Origin: Palaemon carinicauda
Lineage: Eukaryota; Arthropoda; Malacostraca; Decapoda; Palaemonidae
Direction of reading: 5' to 3'
Length of the DNA: 64,000 nt
Assembly (NCBI RefSeq): GCF_036898095.1
Contig: NC_090766.1
Location: 37,971,527 to 38,035,526 of the forward strand
Part shown: positions 23,501 through 35,500 of the stretch, one piece after another
How positions within the stretch are numbered: the stretch's first letter is position 1
Layout of the letters: each line of letters begins with the position of its first letter
The notes under the pieces: generated by a model
Databases searched by the model: none
Told to the model about the DNA's origin: nothing
Seen by the model: only the letters and a program-made list of their open reading frames with translations
Made by a program: the position numbers and the translations under genes

Positions 23501-26500
23501 CGGGAGCTTGGCCCCCCCGTTTTAGGTTGGGGCCTTGCCCCCCCACACCCCCTAATCTAACCTAACTTAACGTTTTTCTTGATTTGTATAAGAACTAGGT
23601 TACCTTATTAATGTCCATAACTAAAATAATACCTGATCGGTACCTAATACTACAGAAATGAATATTATACTCACCATTACTCTCAGACTTACAAGCCTGA
23701 ACAATGGGGCTGCTGGTCCTCCTCTTCTTCCTGTGGCCTCTTGGGCCGTTACCTCTCTCCTTGAGGAGGGTACAGCAATGCAGCAGTTTTACAAAAATAA
23801 TGTAGTCGTTGATTTTCAGGGTATTGTTTTAAAAATAAGTAGCGAGATATATATTGCTTAAAATATTGTGAGCGATTTCCAGGGCGTTTGATCCACTCTT
23901 AGAGATCCTTCCAAAGTCTTTCAATATTTTGAGTATGTACCTATGAATTATCAGGGTCTACAAAGTTTTCCGAATGATTCACCGTGTTATGTATATAACC
24001 CAAAGATAATAGCTTATTATACGCACGCCACTTGTCGCTATTAATACACGAGCCACTCTTAATATATTTCTGGATTAAAAGAATAAGATATTCAGCTGAG
24101 CGTTCTCGAGGCAAAGGCTCCACTAAAGGCAGTATAAAAAATTTCTTGGATTTCCTCTCAATCCCCCTAAAAATCCAAATATCACTGAGAGGACGGCCCC
24201 TGTCAAATTTACGTTTGCCAAAATGAGATTCATCTATTTCTATTATAACACCATCACCACCAATTGGTTCTTGATTATCAAAATAATATTCAGCAACTTC
24301 ACAACAAAAACTACGCCAATCAACACTGGTTGCTCTACTGATTTTAAGAGAATCTATTACAGTATGATGGTTCCACAATTTATTGACCCAATGATTAATA
24401 AATAATAATAGTTTCCAAGCAGGAAGATGAGTACCATTTAAAAAGGTACCTTTATAATCTGAAACTTGATACCCACATTGCCGGCTTTTCTTTGTTTTAG
24501 CAATCACCACAGTAGAACTACAATACCAAATATGCTTATCTTCCCTAAAAAGTAATGGTTTCTGACACTTAGGACACTGAACACTCAAAGGTAACACAGA
24601 ATGTTGACGGAAAAAATCATATGCATATTTTGCATGTTCGGGATATGCACCACCATGATATTTGCCTATTACTGTACCCAAAAATAATTGAGCTCACAAG
24701 AGTCACACAACTGAATTTCACTATCCATACCTTTAAACTGATGGCGGAAAAGAAAATCCTTGGTCTGTTGGAACCGTATTGTTTTCTGATTGGTTAACAA
24801 TGAAACGTCATAAATTGACAGCCAGTTACATAAAGTGACAATTGACGTCGTCATCTCTTTAACGAGGACCAACCAAACCATAGGATTTTGGAGAGAATCA
24901 GGTATGTTTGTAGATCGCAGTTGTAGATTGGCTAATTGTCGAAATAGTGGCCTGAAGCACCTGTCTACGAATGGCAAAACGTCAAAAGTATTACGTAATT
25001 CCAAATCGTTTGTTATTGGCTGAAATCAATAAGAGTTAAGCCACAAGAGATGAAACAGGTGATTTGAGTGGTTGTTGATAACGAATAAACAAATGAACAC
25101 ACTCAGGATACTGATGATTGGTGTAGAAGGCAAATATTAAGACGTCATAAAATACTTCCAATAACAGAAGATGAAAGGTGGAGCCAATAACCCAAACAGA
25201 TTGGTTCTATGCGTACACATTGAGAAGATAAATTTACCACCTACTAGAATGAGATTTACGAAGCTTCTACCTAGTAGAATGAGATTTACAGAGCTGCCCG
25301 TGCCCATGAAAAGAATAACTTTGGACTTAAAAGTTTTTTAGGTGAAGTCGCTAATGTTTTTCTCGATTTTTATAAGAACTAGGCATTTGCGACATATAAT
25401 ATTATACAGAAATACTACAAAACACTTCCTTAACATAGTGAACTAAGTTAAAATACGCTACATTATTAATGTCCATAAATAAAATAATACCGTTTTTTTT
25501 TTTACATTTTAATGTACATTTATGACTTATTGTTAATTTTTTAAAATTAGATATAGTACTGTATCTAAAGCTGTGGATGAAGGTTACCCAATTGTCAGTA
25601 TAACTTGATTGGAAAGTATGCTTCAAGTATTTCATCGCCTTGTGGTTAAGTTAAAAAACTAAATGTTTCGTTTTGATTTTTAGACTTATTGGAATACCAT
25701 ATTTTTTTTTTCACTGGTTGAGCTCTTCATTATATATTTTATGAGTGAAATATTAAATACTCTGCAGAGCATTTTACTTGGAATATTCCATGTTCAAGTT
25801 TAATGTGCGTTGATAATTTATGTAATATAGTGAGCTCTCAAGTTTCACTTGTTTTAACTTACTGTACTATGTTTTGTCGATGCAACACAGTTACCATAAA
25901 AGGATTGAATAATTTTTTTTCTAGTTTCACTTTATCATTCTATATTTACTACATTATTTTCAGCCCTCTTGCAAGATATGGAAGGTCTTCGAGGCCAGCT
26001 GGAGGGGGAGCTGGATTCTATCTCTCTCAAACGCATCATGGTGCAGATCCAAGACAAACTCATCTCTACCCAAGAAATTGGCGATGATAAACTTCAAATT
26101 GTACAGCATATCTTAGACATAATTGAGAACAGACAACGGCAGCTGGAGCTGGATTGTAAAAACTTGGGTAAGTTCATTGGTATGGTATCTCGTTGAGGAA
26201 TTGAGGGTCAGGCACCTCCACCTTTTCAGATTGTGTGAGTGCAGTCTATATTGTACAAAATATGTCAATTTTTATTTCATAGATCATTACCTCCGCCAAC
26301 GAAGTTGGAACGATGTTATGTTTTCACCTTTGTTTGTGAATAGCTTCCTGGCCACAATTTTAATCGTAGAGTAATGAAACTTGCATGGATTAACTGATAT
26401 GTAAAAAGCTGGAAATGATTAATTTTTTAAGGTCAAGGTCATGGTCAAGCAAAATATCCAATTCTCGTAAATAATTTTGCATGATCATTTGTGTTTGAAT

Positions 26501-29500
26501 TGGTCACAATTATATAGTAGTGTAGATCCTGTTATCCCTTTGAATGAGAATATAGTCAACATAATTGATAGGCGTATCCCTTCTCGTGTGCTAAGGTACC
26601 GTGTGAAGGACAAACCATGGTTCAATGATGATTGTAGACGTGCTTATTTGGAGAAGCAGGAGGCCTATCATCTTTGGAAGAATAACAGATCAGATTTGAC
26701 CTGGAATAACTATACTCAGCTTCGAGCTTTTGCTCAGAGAGTTTTTGCCTCAACCGAAAAGGAATACAATCTAACCATAAGAGAAACCCTTTCTGGTACA
26801 ACTCAGGAACATAAATGGTGGTCTACCCTTAAATCTGCACTCTTTGGTGTAGATGCAACAGTTCCTCCTTTACTTAAACCAGATGGCTCTGTCACTCACT
26901 GTCCACAGGAAAAGGCAACCCTTTTGGCTGATGTTTTTGACAGTAAACAGAGTAATGAAAAACTTGAACCTCCTCATTCATGTTTTCCTGAGGCTAAACT
27001 AACTAGTTTAGCTTTTCAATCTCTGTTGATGGACCTTGATGCTTATGGAGGAGTAGACCCAAATGGTATTTTTCCCTTGGTTTTTTTTTATAAAGACAGC
27101 AGATTTCTTAGCTCCAAAGTTATCTGCTATTTTGCGCAAGTTGGCAAGAAGAGGAGCTTTTAGCACTTGTTGGAGAATTGGTAATGTTACTCCTCTATGT
27201 AAATGTGTTTGTGGTAGCTCAAGTCCCTCTGATTACCACCCAATTTCCATAACTCCCATATCATCTAAAGTTTTTGAGCGTCTTCTGGCAAAACGTCTTA
27301 ATAGGTTTGCTGAAAGTAATCATCTATTCCCTAGTTTGCAATTTGGTTTTCGTAAAGGCCTTGGAGCATGTGATCTCCAATTCTATACAGAAATCCCTTG
27401 ATTGTGGTCAGGAAGTTCGTATGATTGGCCTTGATTTTAGTGTTGCCCTTGACCGTGTTAATAATGAGGCCCTTGTTTTCAAACTCAAACAGTTGGGAGT
27501 GGGTGGATCGTTTCTTAGCATTATTATTGATTTTTTAAGTAATAGATCTCAAAGAGTTGTTGTTGATGGGCACCATAGTGAGTATAGGAATGTGATATCC
27601 AGTGTTCCACAGGGTAGTGTTCTTGGCCCATTACTTTTCATACTATATACACGACATGTTTTTTGGCCTAGAAAACAAGCTTGTTGCATATGCAGATGAT
27701 GCTACTCTCTTTGCATCAGTTCCATCCCCTGAATGTAGATCTGGGGTTGGTAAATCCCTTAATAGAGATTTAGCTAAAATTAGTGCATGGTGCAAATTAT
27801 GGGGTATGAAGTTGAATCCTAACAAAACTCAAAGTATGATTGTAAGTAGGTCAAGGACGGTGGCTCCTCAACATTCGGATCTCAGTATTGATATTTCTTT
27901 AAATTTGTATGACTTTTAAAATTTTAGGTGTGATTCTCGACAGCAAATTTACTTTTGAGAAACACATTAGGTCTGTGTCTTCTTCAATTGCACAAAAAAT
28001 TGGCTTATTGAGAAAGTCTTTTAAGATTTTCGGTGATCAATCTATTCTGAAGAAGTGTTTTAATTCTTTCATTCTACCTTGTTTTGAGTATTGTTCTCCT
28101 GTCTGGTGTTCAGCTGCTGATTCTCATCTTAATTTGTTGAACAGAAACTTATGGTCTATTAAATTTCTTATTCCTGATCTAGATATTAATCTTTGGCACC
28201 GTCGTTCAATTAGTTCATTATGCATGTTGCATAAGATTTTTAAATATTTAACTTAGCCGGTGAATATATAGCTGCAACTCTGTTGCTCGACAGACAAACT
28301 CTACGGAAAAACTCGCCAGCGATCGCTACACAGGTTGCGGGTGTGCCCAACAGCGCCATCTGTCGACCAGATACCCAGCTCTTATGTAAACAAAGACTCA
28401 ATTTTCTCTCTGTCGACGTGTCGACAAGACGTACTTTACTCGCTGTTGCTAAACTGGAGTTTTTCACATCTATTTGGTGAAGTACTATATTCTAGTTTTG
28501 AGCTTTCGCTGTGCAGGTGTTTTATCTTCATCTTAAATCTTGAACTCTTTTTGGATAGATTTAATTATGGTGACAAAGAGAGTATGGACTTTCTTTCACT
28601 TTTAAATGGCCGACCCTTCCCTTAGACGGAAGTGTGTTTAGGCTTTTAGTAATTATCTTATCACGTTATAAATTATTTATAGATTTTCCTCTATATATTT
28701 TATATCTCTCCGCCTTTATTAGGCCTCTTCGATTAACTTTCCATTTATTATAAACATATAAAAATAAATTTTAATGTTTTGTTTATATGCGACCTTTCCT
28801 GAGAGTAGGCGGTCCTAACTTGGAAACCGAAGTTAATCAACGTTGAGCCCTTTATATCGTAATTAGCTTTTAAAGAGCTAAGGATTTAAAACTTTTTAAA
28901 TGTAATATTTTATGAAAGAATTTCTTTGATAGTCTTCGTACTGTTTTCAAAGATGAACTAACGTTTAGTTTATTTATGCTACGCAGTTGTTGACGTTCAG
29001 GACGTTCAACTTGCGCTCTATCGTTACGATAGAGAGAGAGTGTATCACGGTTTCACTTTGCAGTAAGAGTAAATCGATTCTGACGTTTTGTTCATTCTTT
29101 CTTAGCTTAAATGTTTTAAATTCTATTTTAAAGGAACTTTTTATTTGAAAAACCTTTCAGTTTTTTCCTTTAGTCAAATAACATGTTTTTTGACGAAATA
29201 TAATTGGGCTCTTCTCTTAGGTGCGAAATCAAGAGAGAAAGAGAGAGAGAGATAGAGACGGAGGGAGAGAGAGGAGAGAAAACGTTCCGTTCAAGCGGGT
29301 AACGTTGTTCTCGAGTTACTCTCGTCCCTAGTCTCTGTACGGGGAGGAAGGATAAAACGTTTTTAGTTTTTTATTCTCGTCCCCAGGCTATGTGCGGTGA
29401 GAGATTGAAAACGTAGTTTATATGAACTAGTGTTTAGTCTCTTTCCCAGCCACTGATTTTTTTATCTTAAAATATGTTTTCTGTTTTTTGCTGGTATTAA

Positions 29501-32500
29501 TGAGCTTGCATTATACGACTGATTTCGCAATTACTACCTTTTAATGAAGGGTAGAATTGCGTGTTTCAGGTAGAAATCAGTAAAAGTTTCGATTTCAGTG
29601 AAATAAGTGCAAAACAGAAAATCGAAGTGATAAAGTGATATGCGCAAAGTGTTACAGTGTTGCGTCCGAGGGTTCGTCTGTTCGTGCCTGTCGTTCACCT
29701 AGTCCGGGACCTCTTGCATGCTCCCAAGCCCAGGGGAGAAGTAATGTCGAACGACTTATGGGTTCGAGAGGCCTTGATCAACGAACAGACGTTTCCCTCT
29801 ATGGTATCGGGTGTATCTTACCAAGATCTCCCCTACCATAAGACGAGAGAGACGTTGTTTCTCCTCGTCATCCGAAGGCTTTTCGCATAAGAAACCTGTC
29901 ACAAGGTTTCGAAGCCCTTAAGCGAAAGTCAGTCCTTTCAGGACAGGTCCAGCGTCCTGGTTACAGCCATTAGGACAGCTCTGACCCTATGCAGTCATCG
30001 TATAACTGCTCGCCGCCTAACAAAAGCGTAACACAGACTCCGAGAGTCTTTTTTGTTGGCAAAGTGTTGCGGTCACAGACGTTACCCTCGTCTCTTACCA
30101 CAACCATTTCCGTTGATCCTTAATGGGTTGTATGGCAAGACATGTAGAATATGCTTGCCTCCCTTATGGAAGACTATTCTGCCGATTAGTCCGTTGAGTC
30201 TAGCCGTTTATCTCATCGATATCCTGGCTTTCAGCCAACCTAACGTTCCTTTGTGCTTACTGTTGACGTTGGCGTAGCTAAGTCACGTCAGTCAGGTTGT
30301 TTAGAACCACACTCGATGCGGTCTCATGTGGTTTTTCAGCCGCATTTGGACGTTAGGCCACTTGCTGATGCTCCTGTTGACGTTCAAGACGTTCACTAAC
30401 AATCGGAGTTGACTTGTTTTGACGCTGTGCGTCAACCTCCGCATTCTAGAGTTGTTTTGACTGCTCAGTCTAGGCAGTCAAAGCAGTCTCGAGTGGACGC
30501 TGTGCGTCCTCACGCACCTGTTGTGGTTGACAGTTCAGTTGTTGACAGTTCACAGACTGTCAAGCAGTTACATGACGTTGCGTTCTGGTCCGCTACTAAT
30601 GCACCAGTGAGTGTGGACTCTGCTTGTAAAGCATTGCCACCACGGTAGGTCTCTCCCTTGCTTGAGACTCAGCTTTTATCGGACAAGGTTCCTGTAGATG
30701 AGGAAGTTGCTGTTCCCCCTCCTACTGATATTCCCTTGAGGACTCTGTCAGATGGAGAGGAGCCTAAAGCTGCTTAGCCCCCTATGGACTTTAATTAAAT
30801 CATGATGATTTTTTTTTAAGGATCTTTGTCCGGATCTTTTTGTAACTGCTGCTCCTCGTTCGCCTAAACGTCAGAGCTTACACTAGGCCTAGCTACTTCG
30901 AAGCCGTTGTTTTTAAGCTAGTGCTCTCTCGCTCTCCTAGAGAGCTTTACGTTGGCTAGGCGACTGGTTTTTCACCAGGAGGAGTTTGGGGGATACAGCC
31001 TTTGCTTTCCCTTCTTTTAAACTGGCTTATAGAGCGAGAGTCTGATATGACACGAGAGAAGTTCTCGGCTTGGGAGTTCATGCCTCTGCCCAGATAGACT
31101 TCTCAAATCTCGTAGACTCTCCCTGGCGCCTGGCCAGGAGACGCTCCTAGTTTTTTACAGGTCAACTTCACAGCTGTTTTCGAGCCTTTGAAGTTTTGCT
31201 GTACAATTATGTCATGCATAAACAAGGCTTTCAGGGATGGAAAGCGGTACCGCCTCAGTCGCTAACCCCGTCTGTTGCCGCACCTGCTCCCGTAGACCCT
31301 AAATGGGCTTTGCTGCAAGACATGCAGTCCAAGCTTGCATCCTTGATAGAGGACTTTAATGCGGAGAAGGTTGCTACCGAACCTTCTGGCCAACAACCTT
31401 CCAACCGGTCGGTTGTGCGCCCTGTTGACGCTGAGGTAACCTACTCGCGTCTGCCAGTTGAGGTGGTTCCTCCACCGATGCGACCCAGTGTGGGTTGCCA
31501 GCCGCACGTTGTCGTTAAGCGACGCTCGGAGGTGGTTGTTGACGTTCAGGACGTTCAACAACCAGCAGAGGTGACTTGTTTTGACGCAGTGCGTCAACCT
31601 CAGCAACCCGGTAGGGTGTTGACTGCACAACCCAGACGGTCTAGACAGTCTCGGGTTGACGCTGTGCTTCCTCGCGCACCCATGGTTGTTGACAGTTCAC
31701 AGACTGTGCAGCAGTTCCATGATGTTGCGTCCGGCTCCGTCACGCATGCACCAGTGCGACCGGACTCAGCGAGCCAGACGTTGCCCACTCCGTTGCCGTT
31801 TCCTCATCAGTTTTCGGATGAGGAACCCTCTGATGAGGACGTTGCTGAACAACAAGACGATCAGCCCCCAGAATAGATCAAGCCCTGCTATCCATCCAGA
31901 AGATGCTGAAGAAGGAACGCTGCTCAGTCAGGCTGTGGATGAGTCTGGTAGGGACGCTGTCATCCGTGGAACAATTTGTGTCACTAGGAAGACTACACCT
32001 CCGTCCTCTTCATACCATCTAGCTTTTCACTGGAAAAAGGACAAGACGCTAGAAGCGGTCTCGATCCCGGTTTCCGAAAAGATAAAGTCTTGTCTGACTT
32101 GGTGGAAGGACAATATCAACCTAAGAGAGGGTCTTCCCCTGGCTGTTCAGACTCCCAACCACGTTCTCTTCTCGGACGCATCGGACGTGGGCTGGGGCGC
32201 GACACTAGACGGTCGGGAATGCTCAGGACTGTGGAACTCGAGTCAGAGGAGCAGGCATATCAACTGCAAGGAGCTGTTGGCAGTACATCTGGCCTTGAAA
32301 AGCTTCAAGTCTCTCCTTCGAGGCAAAGTGGTGGAAGTTAACTCGGACAACACCACGGCCTTGGCGTACATCTCCAAACAAGGAGGTACCCACTCACTGA
32401 CGTTGTACGAGATCGCAAGGGACCTGCTCGTCTGGTCAAAAGGTCAAGACATCTCCCTAGTAACGAGGTTCATCCAAGGCGACTTGAACGTCATAGCAGA

Positions 32501-35500
32501 TTGTCTCAGTCGGAAAGGGCAAGTAATTCCAACCGAATGGACCCTCCACAAGGATATGTGCAAGAGACTTTGGGCCACTTGGGGTAAACCATCCATAGAT
32601 CTCTTTGCAACCTCGCTGACCAAGAGGCTTCCAATCTATTGCTCTCCAGTCCCGGACCCAGCAGCAATACATATAGATGCTTTCCTCCTAGATTGGTCAC
32701 ATCTGGATCTCTACGCATTCCCACCGTTCAAGATTGTCAACAAGGTACTGCAGAAGTTCGCCTCTCACGAAGGGACAAGGTTGACGTTAGTTGCTTCCCT
32801 CTGGCCCGCGAGAGAATGGTTCACCGAGATACTTCGATGGTTAGTAGACGTTCCTAGTAGTCTTCCTCTAAGGGTAGACCTTCTACGTCAGCCACACGTA
32901 AAGAAGGTACTCCAAAGCCTCCACGCTCTTCGTCTGACTGCCTTCAGACTATCGAAAGACTCTCGAGAACTAGAGGCTTTTCGAAGGAAGCAGCCAGTGC
33001 GATTGCTAGAGCAAGGAGAGCGTCTTCCATTAGAGTCTACCAATCGAAGTGGGAAGTCTTCCGAGACTGGTGCAAGTCAGTTTCTGTATCCTCGACCAGT
33101 ACCTCTGTAGCTCAAATAGCTGTTTTTCTCTTATACCTGAGAAAAGGACGATCCCTTTCAGCTCCCACTATCAAGGGCTACAGAAGCATGTTGGCATCGG
33201 TCTTCCGGCATAGAGGCTTAGATCTTTCCAAACATAAAGATCTGCAAGACTTCCTTAAGTCTTTTGAGACCACCAAGGAGCGTCGTTTGGCTACCCCTGG
33301 ATGGAATTTAGACGTGGTACTAAGATTCTTCATGTCAGACAGGTTGGAGCCGTTACAATCAGCCTCCCTGAAAGATCTCACTCTTAAGACTCTTTTCCTG
33401 GTATGCTTAGCCTCGGCTAAAAGAGTCAGTGAGATTCATGCCTTCAGCAAGAACATCGGATTTTCGTCAGAAAAAGCCACTTGTTCGCTGCAACTTGGTT
33501 TTCTAGCCAAAAATGAGCTGCCTTCTCGGCCTTGGCCTAAATCTTTCGATATCCCCAGCTTATCGGAGATCGTAGGCAATGAACTAGAAAGAGTCTTATG
33601 CCCTGTTAGAGCTCTTAAGTTCTATTTAAAGCGTACTAAACCTTTACGAGGCCAATCTGAAGCTTTATGGTGTTCAGTTAAGAAACCATCCTTGCCTATG
33701 TCAAAGAATGCTTGGTCAGACTTTATCAGATTGTTAATACGAGAAGCTCATTCACATCTGAGTGAGGAAGACCGAACTTTGCTTAAGGTGAAGACGCACG
33801 AAGTTAGAGCTGTAACAACTTCCGTGGCCTTTAAGCAAAATATATCTCTGCAAAGTATAATGGGCGCAACCTATTGGAGAAGCAAGTCAGTGTTCGCGTC
33901 ATTTTACTTGAAAGATGTCCAGTCTCTTTACAAGAACTGCTACACACTGGGACCATTCGTAGCAGCGAGTGCAGTAGGGGGTGAGGGCTCAACCACTACA
34001 ATTCCCTAATTCCTTATCCTTTTAATCTCTCTTGAAGTGTTGTTTTTTTTTATGGGTTGTCCGGAAGGCTAAGAAGCCTTTCGCATCCTGGTTGATTTGG
34101 CGGGTGGTCAAAGTCATTTCTTGAGAGCGCCTAGATTAGGGGTTTGATGAGGTCCTGTTGTATGGGTTGCAACCCTTGATACTTCAGCTCCTAGGGGTCG
34201 ATCAGCATCCTAAGAGGATCGCGAGGCTCCGTAAGGAAGACGTACTTAAAAGGCAGAGTAATTGTTCAAGTCGACTTCCTTACCAGGTACCTATTTATTT
34301 TATTTTTGTTATTTTGATAACTTCTAAAATGAAATAAAAAACTCTTAGCTCATAAAATGTAAACATATATTACTGGTCTCTACCCACCATCCTGGGTGTG
34401 AATCAGCTATATATTCACCGGCTAAGTTGAATATTTAAAAATGATATTTTGATTATAAAATAAATTTTTGAATATACTTACCCGGTGAATATAAATTAAA
34501 TGACCCTCCCTTCCTCCCCAATAGAGACGCAGTGGGACGAGGAAAAAATTGAGTCTTTGTTTACATAAGAGCTGGGTATCTGGTCGACAGATGGCGCTGT
34601 TGGGCACACCCGCAACCTGTGTAGCGATCGCTGGCGAGTTTTTCCGTAGAGTTTGTCTGTCGAGCAACAGAGTTGCAGCTATATATTCACCGGGTAAGTA
34701 TATTCAAAAATTTATTTTATAATCAAAATATCATTTTTCATAACTCTGACAATCCTTTACATTCAGATCTCCCTGGACAATTCTATCCTGTTCGTGATAC
34801 TAGGCAGGCAATTAATTTTAATAGCCAGGTCTTCTCCATCTTGAGGCTCAATACTACACAGTATTCTAGAAGTTTTATTCCAGCTGTTACCAAGTTGTGG
34901 AATGATCTTCCTAATCGGGTTGTTGAATCAGTAGAACTTCAAAAGTTCAAAGTTGGAGCAAATATTTTTATGTTGACCAGGGTGACATGAGTCTTTTTAT
35001 AGTTTATACATGACATATCTGTTTTTGACGCTGTTAATAGTTTATATAGGACATATCTGTTTTGACATTGTTACTGTTTTAGAATGATTTATTGTTAACT
35101 TGTTCTCATCATTTATTTATTTCCTTATTTCCTTTACTCACTGGGCTATTGTCCCTGTTGAAGCCCTTGGGCTTATAGCATCTTGCTTTTCCAACTAGAG
35201 TTGTAGCTTGGCTAGTAATAATAATGATAATAATAATGATAATAGATCAGTGTGCTTGCTTGAGGGTACACTCGGGCACACCATTCTACCTAATTTCTCT
35301 TCCTCATGTTTTGTTAAAGTTTTTATAGTTTACATAGGTGATATTTATTTTAGTATTATTCTTAAATTATTTATTTTTTCCTTGTTTCCTTTCCTGGCTG
35401 GGCTATTTTCCCTGTTGGAGCCCCTGGGCCTATAGCATTCTGCTTTTCCAACTAGGGTTGTAGCTTAGCAATTAATGATAATAATGATAATAACTGGTGT

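Larger units (their letters stand above)
28242..34733 (+). mobile_element. DIRS-type retrotransposon with ITRs and internal complementary region
   Basis: Tyrosine-recombinase retrotransposon inserted into a LINE within ING intron 3. Left ITR 28251-28405 and right ITR 34545-34699 are reverse complements over about 155 bp with almost no mismatch. The right end extends about 25-30 bp further out than the left. An internal complementary region, 34405-34493, consists of 36 bp complementary to the left end (35/36) joined to 53 bp complementary to the right end (53/53). This is the known DIRS1 layout, used to make a circular intermediate. Inside are gag remnants, RNase H and an intact recombinase frame; the RT is missing. 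The left and right host junctions share a T run, so the exact border is ambiguous by about 5 bp; no target duplication is required. Confidence 0.9.

Noticed and set aside
23941..24681. Bacterial contamination (IS1595/ISXO2 transposase)
   Set aside because: It lies inside an intron of a eukaryotic gene, has Merlin-like ends and is degraded; Merlin is the animal branch of this family.
29635..31876. LTR retrotransposon gag
   Set aside because: No direct long terminal repeats, protease or DDE integrase are present; the ends are inverted and the integrase is a tyrosine recombinase.
33188..34009. Phage or bacterial integrase
   Set aside because: The recombinase follows a DIRS RNase H domain and sits between DIRS ITRs in a eukaryotic intron.
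34441..34734. Independent 294-bp foldback MITE next to the DIRS element
   Set aside because: Its 53-bp inverted ends and interior are exactly what is expected of the DIRS internal complementary region plus right ITR, and the host LINE resumes immediately after it.
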